Origin: Gamarada debralockiae
Lineage: Eukaryota; Ascomycota; Leotiomycetes; Helotiales; Hyphodiscaceae
Length of the DNA stretch: 19,365 bases
Direction of reading: 5' to 3'
Assembly (NCBI GenBank): GCA_002803225.1
Contig: NXFV01000445.1
Location: forward strand, 1-19,365
A program made the position numbers and the translations under genes. The notes beneath the pieces were generated by a model. That model saw only the letters and a list, made by a program, of their open reading frames with translations. It was not told the origin of the DNA and did no database searches. The first letter of the stretch is position 1, and every line of letters starts with the position of its first letter. This document shows positions 8,184 through 16,439 of this stretch, piece by piece.

Positions 8184-10690
8184 TCAAAATATAATTTCTA
8201 CTTTACTTCTTAACCCTCTTAATCTTACTTAATTATAAGTACTCACAAATAACAAAATATTACTATTTACTTAAGAAGACTATAACTATTTTAATACTAT
8301 TCTATCTTCTAAATATCTTAGTAATATATAATAAATATATCTAAACAGTAATCTATAAAAACTATATAAAGAGCCTAAAATATTATATTACTAAATATAT
8401 AATAGTATTGTATTCTACTAATTATAGTAACTATAAGGACAAGTATATAAGACAATTGACTAAATATAAAGGAGTTTGCCCTAAATACTAGGTCTTAAGT
8501 AAGTTCTTCACTAACTTTATAATATAATTTTTACTTATACTAAACTAGATAAGTAGTTTTAATATTAATAGATATCTCTACTAACTACCTTGCCTATATT
8601 AGTATTTATAGTTCTAGGGTTTAGACTTATACTAAATACTATTACTATAAATAAGAACTTATTTATCTTTATTAGATAATTATATCCTTTATTATAGAGC
8701 CTTTTTACTTACTTTTAGCGCCCTATAATAGTATTTTCTAGGTATAAAGCTTATTCTATATATAAGATATAAGTAATAGTAAAGTAAAATTAGCATTAAG
8801 TAATTCTTAGGAATTCTAAGATAAAATAGTAATAAAAAGGGAATAGACTATAATATAAAGTACACCCGGCAAAGTAAGCTACTATATATTAAAGAGTAAA
8901 GGCTCTCTTGAAAAGTATAAATTAGTATTAAGTTCTATAAATTCCTAGGTAAAAAGTTATTTGATTATATATAATATAAGGTTATTATAGGAAATAAAAT
9001 ACTATATATATTTAGTCGGCTTTCTAACCTTATATAATTTATATTTAATATTAATATAAATAACATAGGACTATTTAAATCTAAAATAAGTATATTAAAG
9101 CTAAGATAATTATAAATAGTAGTAATATTCTTAAAGCTTCTCTAATAATTAGCTAATACTATAAAGCCTAGTATATAATAAGTTTCCGGAGATTCAAGGC
9201 TATATACTCTATTAAATATCTTAACTTAACTTAGCTTACTATAGATTATATCTAACTTTAAGATATATTATTATAAGAAAATACTAAACTTTATTTAGTT
9301 ATTATTAGCCTTTAAAATCTTATACTAAATCTTAAATTATCTACTTTAAAATAATAGTAAGAAGCTAAATTTAACCCCTTAATTCTAAAAATAAGTCTAG
9401 TGCTATTAGCCCTCTTTAAAATACTACTTATTCTTATCTATCTTTTATCTTTAGATACTTAATTCTTATTCTTTCTCCTAGACTAGACAAAGGGTTCTTG
9501 TTTAAAGTAGTTATTAAACCCCTACTAGTATTTAATCGACTTTTTAAGAATTAATAGTATAACTAATATCTATTTCTTTTTATATTCTATAATATTATAA
9601 CTTAACTTATCTTAACTTATAATAATAGAAAGTATAGCTATATATCTCCTAGTAAAATTAATAGTATTACTTATACTTTATCTTAATTTTATCTATATAT
9701 ACTAATCTCCCTTCTAGTACCTTTAATAATAATAAATAAAGACTAGGCTTAAGCTCTTATAAACAATCCTAAGATAATAAGAATAGTAGGTCCTTATACT
9801 TATTATAAGCTAATTTAATTATAGTTTAGTACTTCTCTTAATAAAGCTTTAAATACCTTTAGTATACTTACTATATTTAATCTAAAAGATATAGAAATAC
9901 TCTATAAAAAGACTTAATATTATAAGATACTTAAAATAAGTATTTAGACTTTCTTCTATAGCTTTCTTTTCTTCTATATACTACTAGCTAATATCTTTTT
10001 ACTTTAATTTAGACTAAGCCTTTAATTTAATTAAACAGGCTAAATATTAGTACGTCTTAGCTATATTATATACTACTAAAGCCTATATTTATCTATTAAC
10101 TATATTAGTATTATCTCGCTTATTACTATACTTACATATAAGTAATAATTTATATAGTCTTCCTTTATCTTTAAATTTAAAGTCTATAGTAAATACTTAT
10201 AAGGGGAAAAGCCTTACTTCCTTACCTTTACTTTTATTAGTATTTATAATATATATTAATCTATCTTCTCCTATTACTATACTACCCTACTCTGTCTCCC
10301 CTATAGCTAGTATACTCTCCTTAGTATTATAGTTAATATCCCTATTTGCTAGTAAATAAGCTTTTAGTTCTTAAATAATATTAAGTTCTTTTTTACCTTA
10401 AGATCTCTCCTTTATAACTACTTTCTTTAATAAAGTAATATTAGTTATACTTATATAATAACCTAGCCCTAGTAATAACTACTATAATAGCCCTCTAATA
10501 CTATTATTTTATAATTCTTATAAAGGGAGTATAAACTCAGGATTTCTAGATCTTTAATACCTTATCTTTACTACTGCGAACCTATAGAGTAATATACTAG
10601 CTCTAGACTCTTTAATAAAGTATCTCTAGGCTCTTAGTATTATAATACTAATATTTAACTTAACTATTAATAAAGACTTATTAATTAAAG
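8184..10690 (-). pseudogene. Long relic reading frame of unknown function
   Basis: On the minus strand a single frame can be followed for about 830 codons without a frame change, interrupted only by TAA/TAG until TGA at 8184-8186, which may be the original stop. Around 10365-10180 it has about one stop in 60 codons, while sampled windows of the other two minus frames there have six or seven stops in about 35. Readable stretches include LKAYLLANRDINYNTKESIL, SIVIGEDRLIYIINTNKSKG and KRANSTRLIFRIKG (9380 region). A hydrophobic stretch near 10490-10460 (RGLL**LLLGLGYY) may have been a membrane segment. I do not recognise the family. From about 10010 to 10690 the antisense + frame is about equally open, so the 5' end is uncertain; the T-rich + strand favours coding on the minus strand. 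Confidence 0.42.
9359..9425 (-). repeat. Dispersed repeat, copy 2 (inside the minus-strand relic)
   Basis: Right-half match to the repeats at 4541-4640 and 11996-12110: gctaaatttaa, then ccttaattctaaaaataag. It shares about 30 bp more 3' flank with the 11996 copy (ctattag then ct). Translated on the minus strand it gives ANSTRLIFRIKG in the long relic frame. Confidence 0.6.
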
Positions 10691-11760
10691 TTATAAGAAC
10701 TAGAGATCTATTAGTTTATAATAATATTATTTTATTCTTAAGAGATTAACTTTTTTTTTAAAGAGGGATATAAGATCTATTAAACTTTTAAGTACTATCT
10801 AGTAAAGACTTGATTATTAACTATTTTATAAAGATATCTTATAACCTTAATATACTTAAGAAGCGAATAAATATAGATTATCTATATATACTACTTTACT
10901 AAATTCTCTAGTATTAGTATTATACTTAAATAGTTAATAAGATAAAGAAGTCTAAGATATAAAAATAGCCTAGGGTTAAGACTACTACTTATATAATAGA
11001 GTTCCTTTTAAAGTATTTATATCTTAATTAAAGTCTTATTAAAAAAAAGAAAAATAAAAATAACTTTTATATAAATAAAACTATCTTAGTAAGTAACTAA
11101 TAAGATTATTAGGCTATTTTAGACTTAGTTTCTTTCTTCTTATAAGTCGAGAGGTAATAAGATATATATAAGTAGCTCTATATCTAACTAATTATAACTA
11201 GCTAATAGTTTAATAGTAATAATATAGCGTTTTTAAATAATAAAGTTATTATACTTATATATTATATTACTAATACCTTTCCTAAACTACCTAGACTTAA
11301 GAAGGCTTTAAATAGAGTAGTAAAATATATAGTCAAGAACTTCCCTATAAAGGAGATAGAACTTCTTATAGAAAGTATTCTTTTTAATATTTAGTACCTC
11401 TTAAATACTAAGTATAATTTAATACTTTTATTAATATTCACTTAGTTTAACTAAGAAGTATACTATATAAAACTACTTAAAGTTCTCTCTAAGGTACTAT
11501 ACCTAAATTAGCAAGGCTAAACTCTATAACTATAGTTAATTAAAGTAAACTTAGTTTTATTATATAAATATCTTAGACTATTATCTTAAGAAACTTAACT
11601 AAATATTACTATAGTAGCTACTATTAATAAATCTAGCTTAACTAAAGAGTAAGAAGGTATTACTTAAGTATTACCTTATTATTATGTACTTTATAATAAT
11701 AGGGCTACTTTAGTAAAGTTACTATAAGTTAGTATATATATTTATAGACTTTTATTTCTT
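10691..11760 (+). pseudogene. Relic reading frame, divergent from the minus-strand relic; unknown function
   Basis: A + strand frame checked at 10681, 10861, 11113, 11236, 11350 and 11467 stays in phase throughout. It contains about 60 stop-free codons at 11221-11400, while both other frames there are full of stops. Readable stretches include AILDLVSFF (11113), FPKLPRLKKALNRVVKYIV and IKEIELLIESILFNI (about 11290-11385), suggesting an alpha-helical protein. Stops are TAA/TAG at Gln/Trp-like positions. I do not recognise the family. The frame also stays open upstream to about 10010, antisense to the 8184-10690 relic; only one of the two can be real there. A diverged copy of its 3' part lies at 12262-12450. 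Confidence 0.42.
11440..11650 (+). repeat. ~190-bp direct repeat, copy A
   Basis: Matches 12262-12450 in the same orientation. Shared landmarks include ctatataaaactacttaaag versus ttatataaaactccttaaat, aattagcaaggctaa versus aattagtaaggttag, and tataaatatcttagactatt versus tataaatatcttagattatt. In translation both read YYIKLLK, then YKYLRL, so the duplication includes coding sequence. Confidence 0.75.
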
Positions 11761-11995
11761 TAAGAATAACTATATCTCTTATAAATTAAATAATATAATA
11801 TAGTTAAACTTATATATTTTTTTATATAACTCTGCCTTTATATAATTTTAGTATAATAATAACTAAAAGAAGTTTCTATATTACTATATATTATAATATA
11901 GTTTAATATTATATATAAAAATACTTTGGATTTTCGTATTATAAGCTATACTAGTTTAAATAATATTATTACTAAAATAAGCTAAGTCTAGATCT

Positions 11996-12110
11996 AAGGA
12001 GTTAAAGTTAGCCCTCTTCCTTAAATAGTAATTAAAATAAGTTAAATACTATTATTTTTATCTTAAGAAGCTAGATTTAAATACTTTAATTCTAAAAATA
12101 AGCTAAGTAC
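11996..12110 (-). repeat. Dispersed ~100-bp repeat, copy 3
   Basis: Shares agttaaagttag and ctcttccttaaat with 4541-4640, and tttaattctaaaaataag and its 3' flank with 9359-9425. On the minus strand part of it reads NST*LIFRIK, the same peptide as in the long relic gene. Confidence 0.65.
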
Positions 12111-12261
12111 TATTAGTCTTTTAATAATCTTTGTTTATATAATACTTTATTTCGTTCTCGAATATATTTAATAAAGTCTTTAAAAAGTTTGTATAAAGCT
12201 TAAATAATATCTAGATAAACGATATAAGTAGCTAGATAATAAGAATAGCTAGTTAAGATAA

Positions 12262-12450
12262 AGGGGACTAACTAATAAGCCTATTATATAAAACTCCTTA
12301 AATTTTTCTTAGTATTATCCTTAAATTAGTAAGGTTAGATTTAATAACTATAAATAATTAAAGTAGACCTAGTATTATTTTATAAATATCTTAGATTATT
12401 TTAATAAACTTAATTAATAATAACTACTATTAATACTTTTTAGCTTAATT
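12262..12450 (+). repeat. ~190-bp direct repeat, copy B
   Basis: Diverged copy of 11440-11650, about 820 bp downstream. It carries more stops than copy A, so it was hit harder by RIP or is older. The adjacent dispersed repeat (11996-12110) keeps the order seen in the main copy, suggesting a second, internally deleted copy of the same element. Confidence 0.7.
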
Positions 12451-12486
12451 AGATAGCGTTTATAGCTAAGTATTATCTTAGCTATT

Positions 12487-13215
12487 AAATTAGACTCTTG
12501 CTCTTCTTAGCTTAAGTTTTCTATTATAGCCTAGGATAAAGCTCCTATAGCTAAGGTCTTAAGAGCTATAAGCTCCTAAGAACTTCCTCTTAAAAGCCTT
12601 AAGTTTATAGGACAAAGTTCCTAGGAGACTATATCTCTTAAGAGTTATAAGGTCTTAAGAGTATAAACCTAGGAGATATTATCTCTTAAAAGCTATAAGA
12701 TCCTAGGAGTATAGACCTAAGAGATATAGTCTTCTAGTTATAAGGTCTTAAGAGTATAAACCTAAGAGGTATAAGTCCTTAGGAGAAAGCTTTTAGGAGA
12801 AAATAGCTCTTAAGTTATTATTATAACTAAGAGAAAGCTTTTAAGAAAGTACAGCTCCTAGGTTATTATTATAACTAGAAGAAAGCTTTTAAAAAGATAT
12901 AGCTTTTAAGTTAATACTTCTAAGGGATTATAGCTCCTAAGACTAAGGCCCTTTTTAGTTATTATATATCTTTAGAGAGTATAAGACCTTTCTTCTTTTT
13001 TATAAAATTATATATCTTAAAGCCTCTATAATATTATTCTTCTCTCTTTAAATATTAGACTTTAGGTCTATTATATTTCCTTTATTATCTTTTACTAAAA
13101 ACTCTTTTAAAGTATTTTTATTTCTTATAAGCTTTTATAAGAAACTCTCTTTTAATTTTAGTTCTTTCTTTATTTCCTTTACTTCTTTAAAAAAGTAACT
13201 ATTTACTAATTTAAC
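12487..13215 (-). pseudogene. Relic gene: charged helical part plus 16-residue tandem repeats
   Basis: On the minus strand one frame gives a charged, coiled-coil-like stretch (FFKEVKEIKKELKLKESF, then IIDLKSNI and KNNIIEALRYIIL), followed by tandem peptide repeats: three units like SYNNNLGAVLS*KLSL and then three like YLLGLYS*DLITLKR. The repeats correspond to 48-bp DNA units (one of 45), that is 16 (15) codons, which favours a protein-coding origin over a random minisatellite. The stops in the repeats are TAA/TAG at equivalent positions, consistent with CAA/CAG Gln codons changed by RIP. The frame ends at TAA near 12487-12489. I do not recognise the family, and the start is not defined. Confidence 0.42.
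12644..12926 (-). repeat. Two adjoining 48-bp tandem arrays
   Basis: Type 1 units start at 12644, 12692 and 12737 (spacing 48 and 45; gttataaggtcttaagag). Type 2 units start at 12783, 12831 and 12879 (exact 48; gagaaagctttt). All spacings are multiples of three, and the arrays lie in the minus-strand relic frame. Confidence 0.85.
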
Positions 13216-13600
13216 TTATCTTTAATAGTTTTAAAGTTTAAGCCTTACTTTTTAATCTTTACTTACTAAGTAAATCCTCTTTTTATTCTCTTTTATTATA
13301 AAGTATTATTAATATAATTTAAGATAAGTTATCTATAATATATTAAAAGGAACTTAAATTCCTAGTACTATTATTAAAAACCTTTAAAGATTTAAAGAAT
13401 AAGTATAAATTTAACTATTAAATAGTAGAGTTTAAAAGTAAAGGGGAATTAATACTTATTTTTATTTTGTTTATTAAACGTATATTTAGCCTAGGTATAT
13501 ATAGGGCATTACTATAGTAAAAGTAGCAGAATTAGGACAAAGGTTTATAAAGTCTAATTATAAGAGCTAGATTTAGACGCTTCTACTTAAGCTACTTTAT

Positions 13601-13730
13601 ACCTTGATTTTGCACCTTGATTCTGTACCCTGATTTTGCACCCTGATTCTATACCCTGATTCTGCACCCTGATTCTACACCCTGATTCTATACCCTGTTT
13701 CTATACCCTAGTTCTACCCCCGGTCTCTAC
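13601..13730 (+). repeat. 10 x 13-bp minisatellite, right copy
   Basis: Ten contiguous 13-bp units: accttgattttgc (13601), accttgattctgt (13614), accctgattttgc (13627), accctgattctat (13640 and 13679) and variants, ending with two diverged units (accctagttctac at 13705, ccccggtctctac at 13718). It is the reverse-complement counterpart of 4271-4400. It keeps CpA and TpG, so it escaped most RIP. Confidence 0.9.
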
Positions 13731-13874
13731 CTACATCTCCGGCCTACTTCTATGCTATTAAAGTTACTAGTAGCTAAGTATTTTAATATAATTCTTATTG
13801 CTCCCCTAATAGTCTTAGGACTATTATAGTATATAGCTCTCCTATAGCTGTAGATACTATAAGGAATCTTTATA

Positions 13875-14190
13875 CTAGTACTAACAAAAGAGCAAAATTT
13901 AGCTCTCTTACACTAGCGCTTAATTAATAGAGTTTATAAGGAGGCAAAATTTAATTCCCTTATACTACTATATCTTTTTTACTAGTACTTAATAGACGCT
14001 AGCGCTAATAAAGAAGGAAATTTTAGCCCCCTTACGCTTAAGTATCTATTATATTAGTACTTAATAGACGCCAGTATTAACAAAAGCAAAAATTTAGCTC
14101 TCTTACGCTTGTATATCTATTACGCTAGTACTTAATAAATACTAGTAGGGTAAAATTTAGCTTATACCTACTACACTAGCAAATAATAGA
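13875..14190. repeat. ~72-bp tandem array, about 4-5 units
   Basis: The clearest units start at 13981, 14053 and 14124 with tagtacttaata, then an aaattt(t)ag(c) core and cttacgctt. Partial or diverged units precede them from about 13875 and 13913. CpA and TpG are still present, so RIP was weak here. Confidence 0.75.
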
Positions 14191-14650
14191 CTAGCCTAAA
14201 ATAAAAGCACTTGTTTTTTGCCCTACGTCTTTCCCTTACATTTTTATCCTTATCTCTTATACAAGTATAAAATAAAATTAGACTAGTATAAGTGTTTATA
14301 AATATATTAGCTTAGCTAGATTCGTAATAACTAAAAGTCTACTAATATTTAAATTATATTACTAAATTCCACTAGAAAGTATACTAGTACCTATTAACTT
14401 CCTAGTAATCTAAAATTACCTAAAAATTATTCCTTAATAAGATAGGGACTTTATATTAGTACTAATAATATAATACTATTACTTCACTTAAAACTATTTA
14501 AGATCGTTTCAGGGATCCTTTAAGGTATACCCCCAGATATACTAGTCCGTACTATATACTAGTCTATACTTGCCCTATCTTTAATTAGCTCCCTAAGGGG
14601 ACTAGTACAACAACTAGCTAAAGCAATTTGATAGACCACGCATTAGTACG
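14191..14650. other. AT-rich spacer, no gene seen
   Basis: No open frame, RNA gene or clear repeat beyond scattered actagt motifs near 14560-14610. The last 17 bases (14634-14650) look like a degenerate unit of the array that follows. Confidence 0.5.
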
Positions 14651-15245
14651 CTTATTATACTAGCCCATTTGTTATACCAGTCCACTCATTATAGTAGTAT
14701 ACTTATCATACCCGTCCTCTTGTTGTACTAGTACGCTTGTTATACTAGTCCACTCGTTATACTAGTCCACTCGTCATACTAGTACGCTTATCATACTAGT
14801 CCACTTGTTGTACAGGTCCACTTGTCATACTAGTACGCTTATCATACTAGTCCACTTGTCGTACTAGTCTACTTGTCGTACTAGTCCACTTATCATACTA
14901 GTCCACTTGTTGTACTAGTCCACTCGTTGTACTAGTCCACTCGTTATACTAGTACGCTTGTTATACTAGTCTACTTGTCATACTGGTACGCTTGTCATAT
15001 TAGTACGCTTGTCATACTGGTACGCTTGTCATACTAGTACGCTTGTTATACTAGTACGCTTGTTATACTAGTCCACTTATCGTACTAGTCCACTCGTTGT
15101 ACTAGTCTACTTGTCGTACTAGTCCACTTGTCGTACTGGTCTACTTGTCATACTGGTCCACTTGTTGTACTAGTCCACCTTTCGTAATAGTCTACTAGTT
15201 GGACTGGTCTACTCGTTGAATTAGTCCTCACATCGTCCTGGTCCG
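14651..15245. repeat. 35 x 17-bp satellite-like array
   Basis: Thirty-five contiguous 17-bp units with no insertion or deletion (35 x 17 = 595 bp). Typical forms are cttgtcatactagtacg and cttgttgtactagtcca, each with a central ctag(t). Units end in cca, cta or acg. Positions 6-7 occur as CA (11 units), TA (9), TG (8) and CG (7). Small higher-order duplications exist (units 8-9 resemble 11-12; 20 equals 22). The frames I read contain stops and the period is not a multiple of three, so the array is non-coding. There are no unique spacers, so it is not CRISPR-like. Confidence 0.95.
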
Positions 15246-15380
15246 CTTGTCTACTCTACTTGTTGGCGCTGGAATTATTTTTAGATCCATTTTTGCTGGT
15301 TCCCCTGGTAAATGGGTACTAGTACAATGCCCGGACTAGTACAAATTGTCTAGCGTAGCTAATAGGGATTGGCAAAGTAT

Positions 15381-15397
15381 AGTCCATGGCATGGACT
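15381..15397. repeat. 17-bp palindrome (8-bp arms, 1-bp centre)
   Basis: agtccatggcatggact: perfect 8-bp arms around a single base. It is a possible dimeric protein-binding site, about 1 kb upstream of the HET-NACHT start. Confidence 0.6.
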
Positions 15398-15723
15398 TAT
15401 CTCTTACCAAACTTTAGATTAACCCGTGCCACGTACAGTAGAAGGCGAATTAGGTGTCGCTAGTTTTTTAGTTAATTATTTTTAGCGGGGTCCATTCCCA
15501 GACACTTGTGGCTGTGCACCCCTGCCCGGTTGTGCTCCAAGGTACCACTGCTAATCGTCAGAGCTAATTTGTCATCGCAGATTGGAGCCAATTCTCGCCC
15601 ATTCCGCGCCTCACGCTCAAGTTCATAAGTACACAGGTTAAGTTAGTAATGTGCATTAATCTAGTCAAAATATACTATGTTCACGCCCGGGCTCGCTATA
15701 TTTTACTTACCTACCAGGCCTGA

Positions 15724-15759
15724 TCACGTGTGTGGCGTACAGTGGTCACGCGTGTGGCG
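15724..15759 (+). repeat. Direct pair of 14-mers, 22-bp spacing
   Basis: tcacgtgtgtggcg (15724-15737) and tcacgcgtgtggcg (15746-15759) differ at one base. The spacing is about two helical turns. The first contains the E-box-like CACGTG. It is a possible regulatory pair; function is inferred only from arrangement. Confidence 0.5.
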
Positions 15760-16139
15760 AAAGAGCAGGCTTCTCGAACATTCTATCAGCAGGTGGCGGT
15801 ACGCTGGTGCCTCTGCGCTGGAGCGCCGTCTCTCGTCTCCTCCTACATCGCTGTCGCGATGGCAGGATAATATGGATAGAGCCATAATGTAAAGTAGGTT
15901 CTTCCTTAACAAAAGGTGCGCCTCAGTGATACAAAGACGATGTGCTCGCTTGTAATGGTCCAGACAGCCGCCATGATCTTCTGCGGTAGCTGGCCACGAT
16001 AGGCTGCTCTGGCGCGCTAATAAGTGATGCTGCACAACAACACCATGCTATGAGGCTGTCGTTCAATTGAGCCTGCGAGCACAACCTCGACCCAACCTGT
16101 ACTCCAAACTCAACAAATGCATACACGTCGACCTGCGAG

Positions 16140-16439
16140 AACTATTCACCGACATTCTTTTGTTTAGAAATTCTCTCAGACACTGTCTGAGTAATGCGCC
16201 TTCTAGAGTAAGTTAACCCCCCGGTGGGGCTCGAGTCTGGTCAACCTTCCTCTTGAGCAGACACAGCACTCTTGCACAGTCTCGCTTTCAGAGGCGGATC
16301 TGTGGTAGTACTCAGCGCTCTCCCGTTCTATATCTTTGCTAATATTAACAGCTAGGACATTGTATTCACTACTGCCTGTGCTTGAGCCTCGCAGACCCCG
16401 TTTTCATCCGCATACGCCTGTCTAACTTCCTCCAAAGCA
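16140..16439 (+). promoter_or_regulatory. Putative promoter and 5' UTR of the HET-NACHT-WD40 gene
   Basis: Contains the 17-bp palindrome ctcagacactgtctgag (16175-16191, perfect 8-bp arms), a tatatc motif near 16329, and pyrimidine-rich stretches before the start codon. The start context is CAAAGCA ATG with a purine at -3. A short upstream ORF lies at 16194-16211. A 5'-UTR intron is conceivable (GTAAGT at 16208, CAG at 16289-16291), but nothing in the sequence demands it. Confidence 0.35.
16194..16211 (+). promoter_or_regulatory. Upstream ORF of five codons (MRLLE)
   Basis: ATG CGC CTT CTA GAG TAA, in the same frame as the main gene and 246 nt upstream. Its first nine bases (atgcgcctt) are identical to the first nine of the main coding region (16440-16448). 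It could reduce translation of the main ORF, or be the remnant of a duplicated gene start. Confidence 0.35.

Larger units (their letters stand above)
2980..13560. other. RIP-mutated AT-rich island
   Basis: The base composition is extreme and CpA/TpG are almost absent, while CpT/ApG and CpC/GpG survive; for example 3301-3420 contains no CA and no TG. In fungi this is the footprint of repeat-induced point mutation, which changes C to T at CpA on both strands of duplicated DNA. TAA and TAG stops fill the region, so intact ORFs are absent, but the reading frames of former genes can still be followed. From about 3000 to 4270 I see no recognisable gene. Confidence 0.9.
4271..13730. mobile_element. 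Candidate dead ~9.5-kb mobile element with inverted minisatellite ends
   Basis: The interval is bounded by two arrays of ten 13-bp units in opposite orientation (4271-4400 and 13601-13730). Between them lie all the relic reading frames found here: kinase (+), a long frame (-), a divergent frame (+) and a repeat-bearing frame (-). RIP of the whole interval implies that it was multicopy, and fragments of two of the relic genes recur within it. No transposase, reverse transcriptase or recombinase was recognised, and no target-site duplication was found. The limits and the single-element view are therefore inference. Confidence 0.4.
15246..16139. other. Intergenic DNA of ordinary composition
   Basis: CpA and TpG are normal here, so the RIP island has ended. 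The short ORFs on both strands (for example 15677-15892) show no recognisable protein and overlap each other antisense. An actagtacaa motif occurs twice near 15310-15345. No RNA gene was seen. Confidence 0.5.

Noticed and set aside
10010..10690. Upstream continuation of the plus-strand relic gene
   Set aside because: The frame is open, but so is the antisense frame; the pyrimidine-rich plus strand makes stops rare by composition, so I did not extend the gene.
2980..13560. Mitochondrial or plasmid insertion as the cause of the AT-richness
   Set aside because: The specific loss of CpA/TpG with retention of CpT and CpC, and TAA/TAG at Gln/Trp-like codons, point to RIP of nuclear DNA.
2980..13560. 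Reverse transcriptase, transposase or tyrosine recombinase motifs
   Set aside because: Looked for catalytic motifs allowing for RIP changes on both strands; none found that I would trust by eye.
14651..15245. CRISPR-like array or coding repeat
   Set aside because: Units are contiguous with no spacers, the period of 17 is not a multiple of three and stops occur in the frames read.
15677..16126. Short ORFs on both strands (71, 103 and 67 codons)
   Set aside because: They overlap antisense, lack any recognisable motif and show no coding-like composition; chance ORFs in normal-GC DNA.
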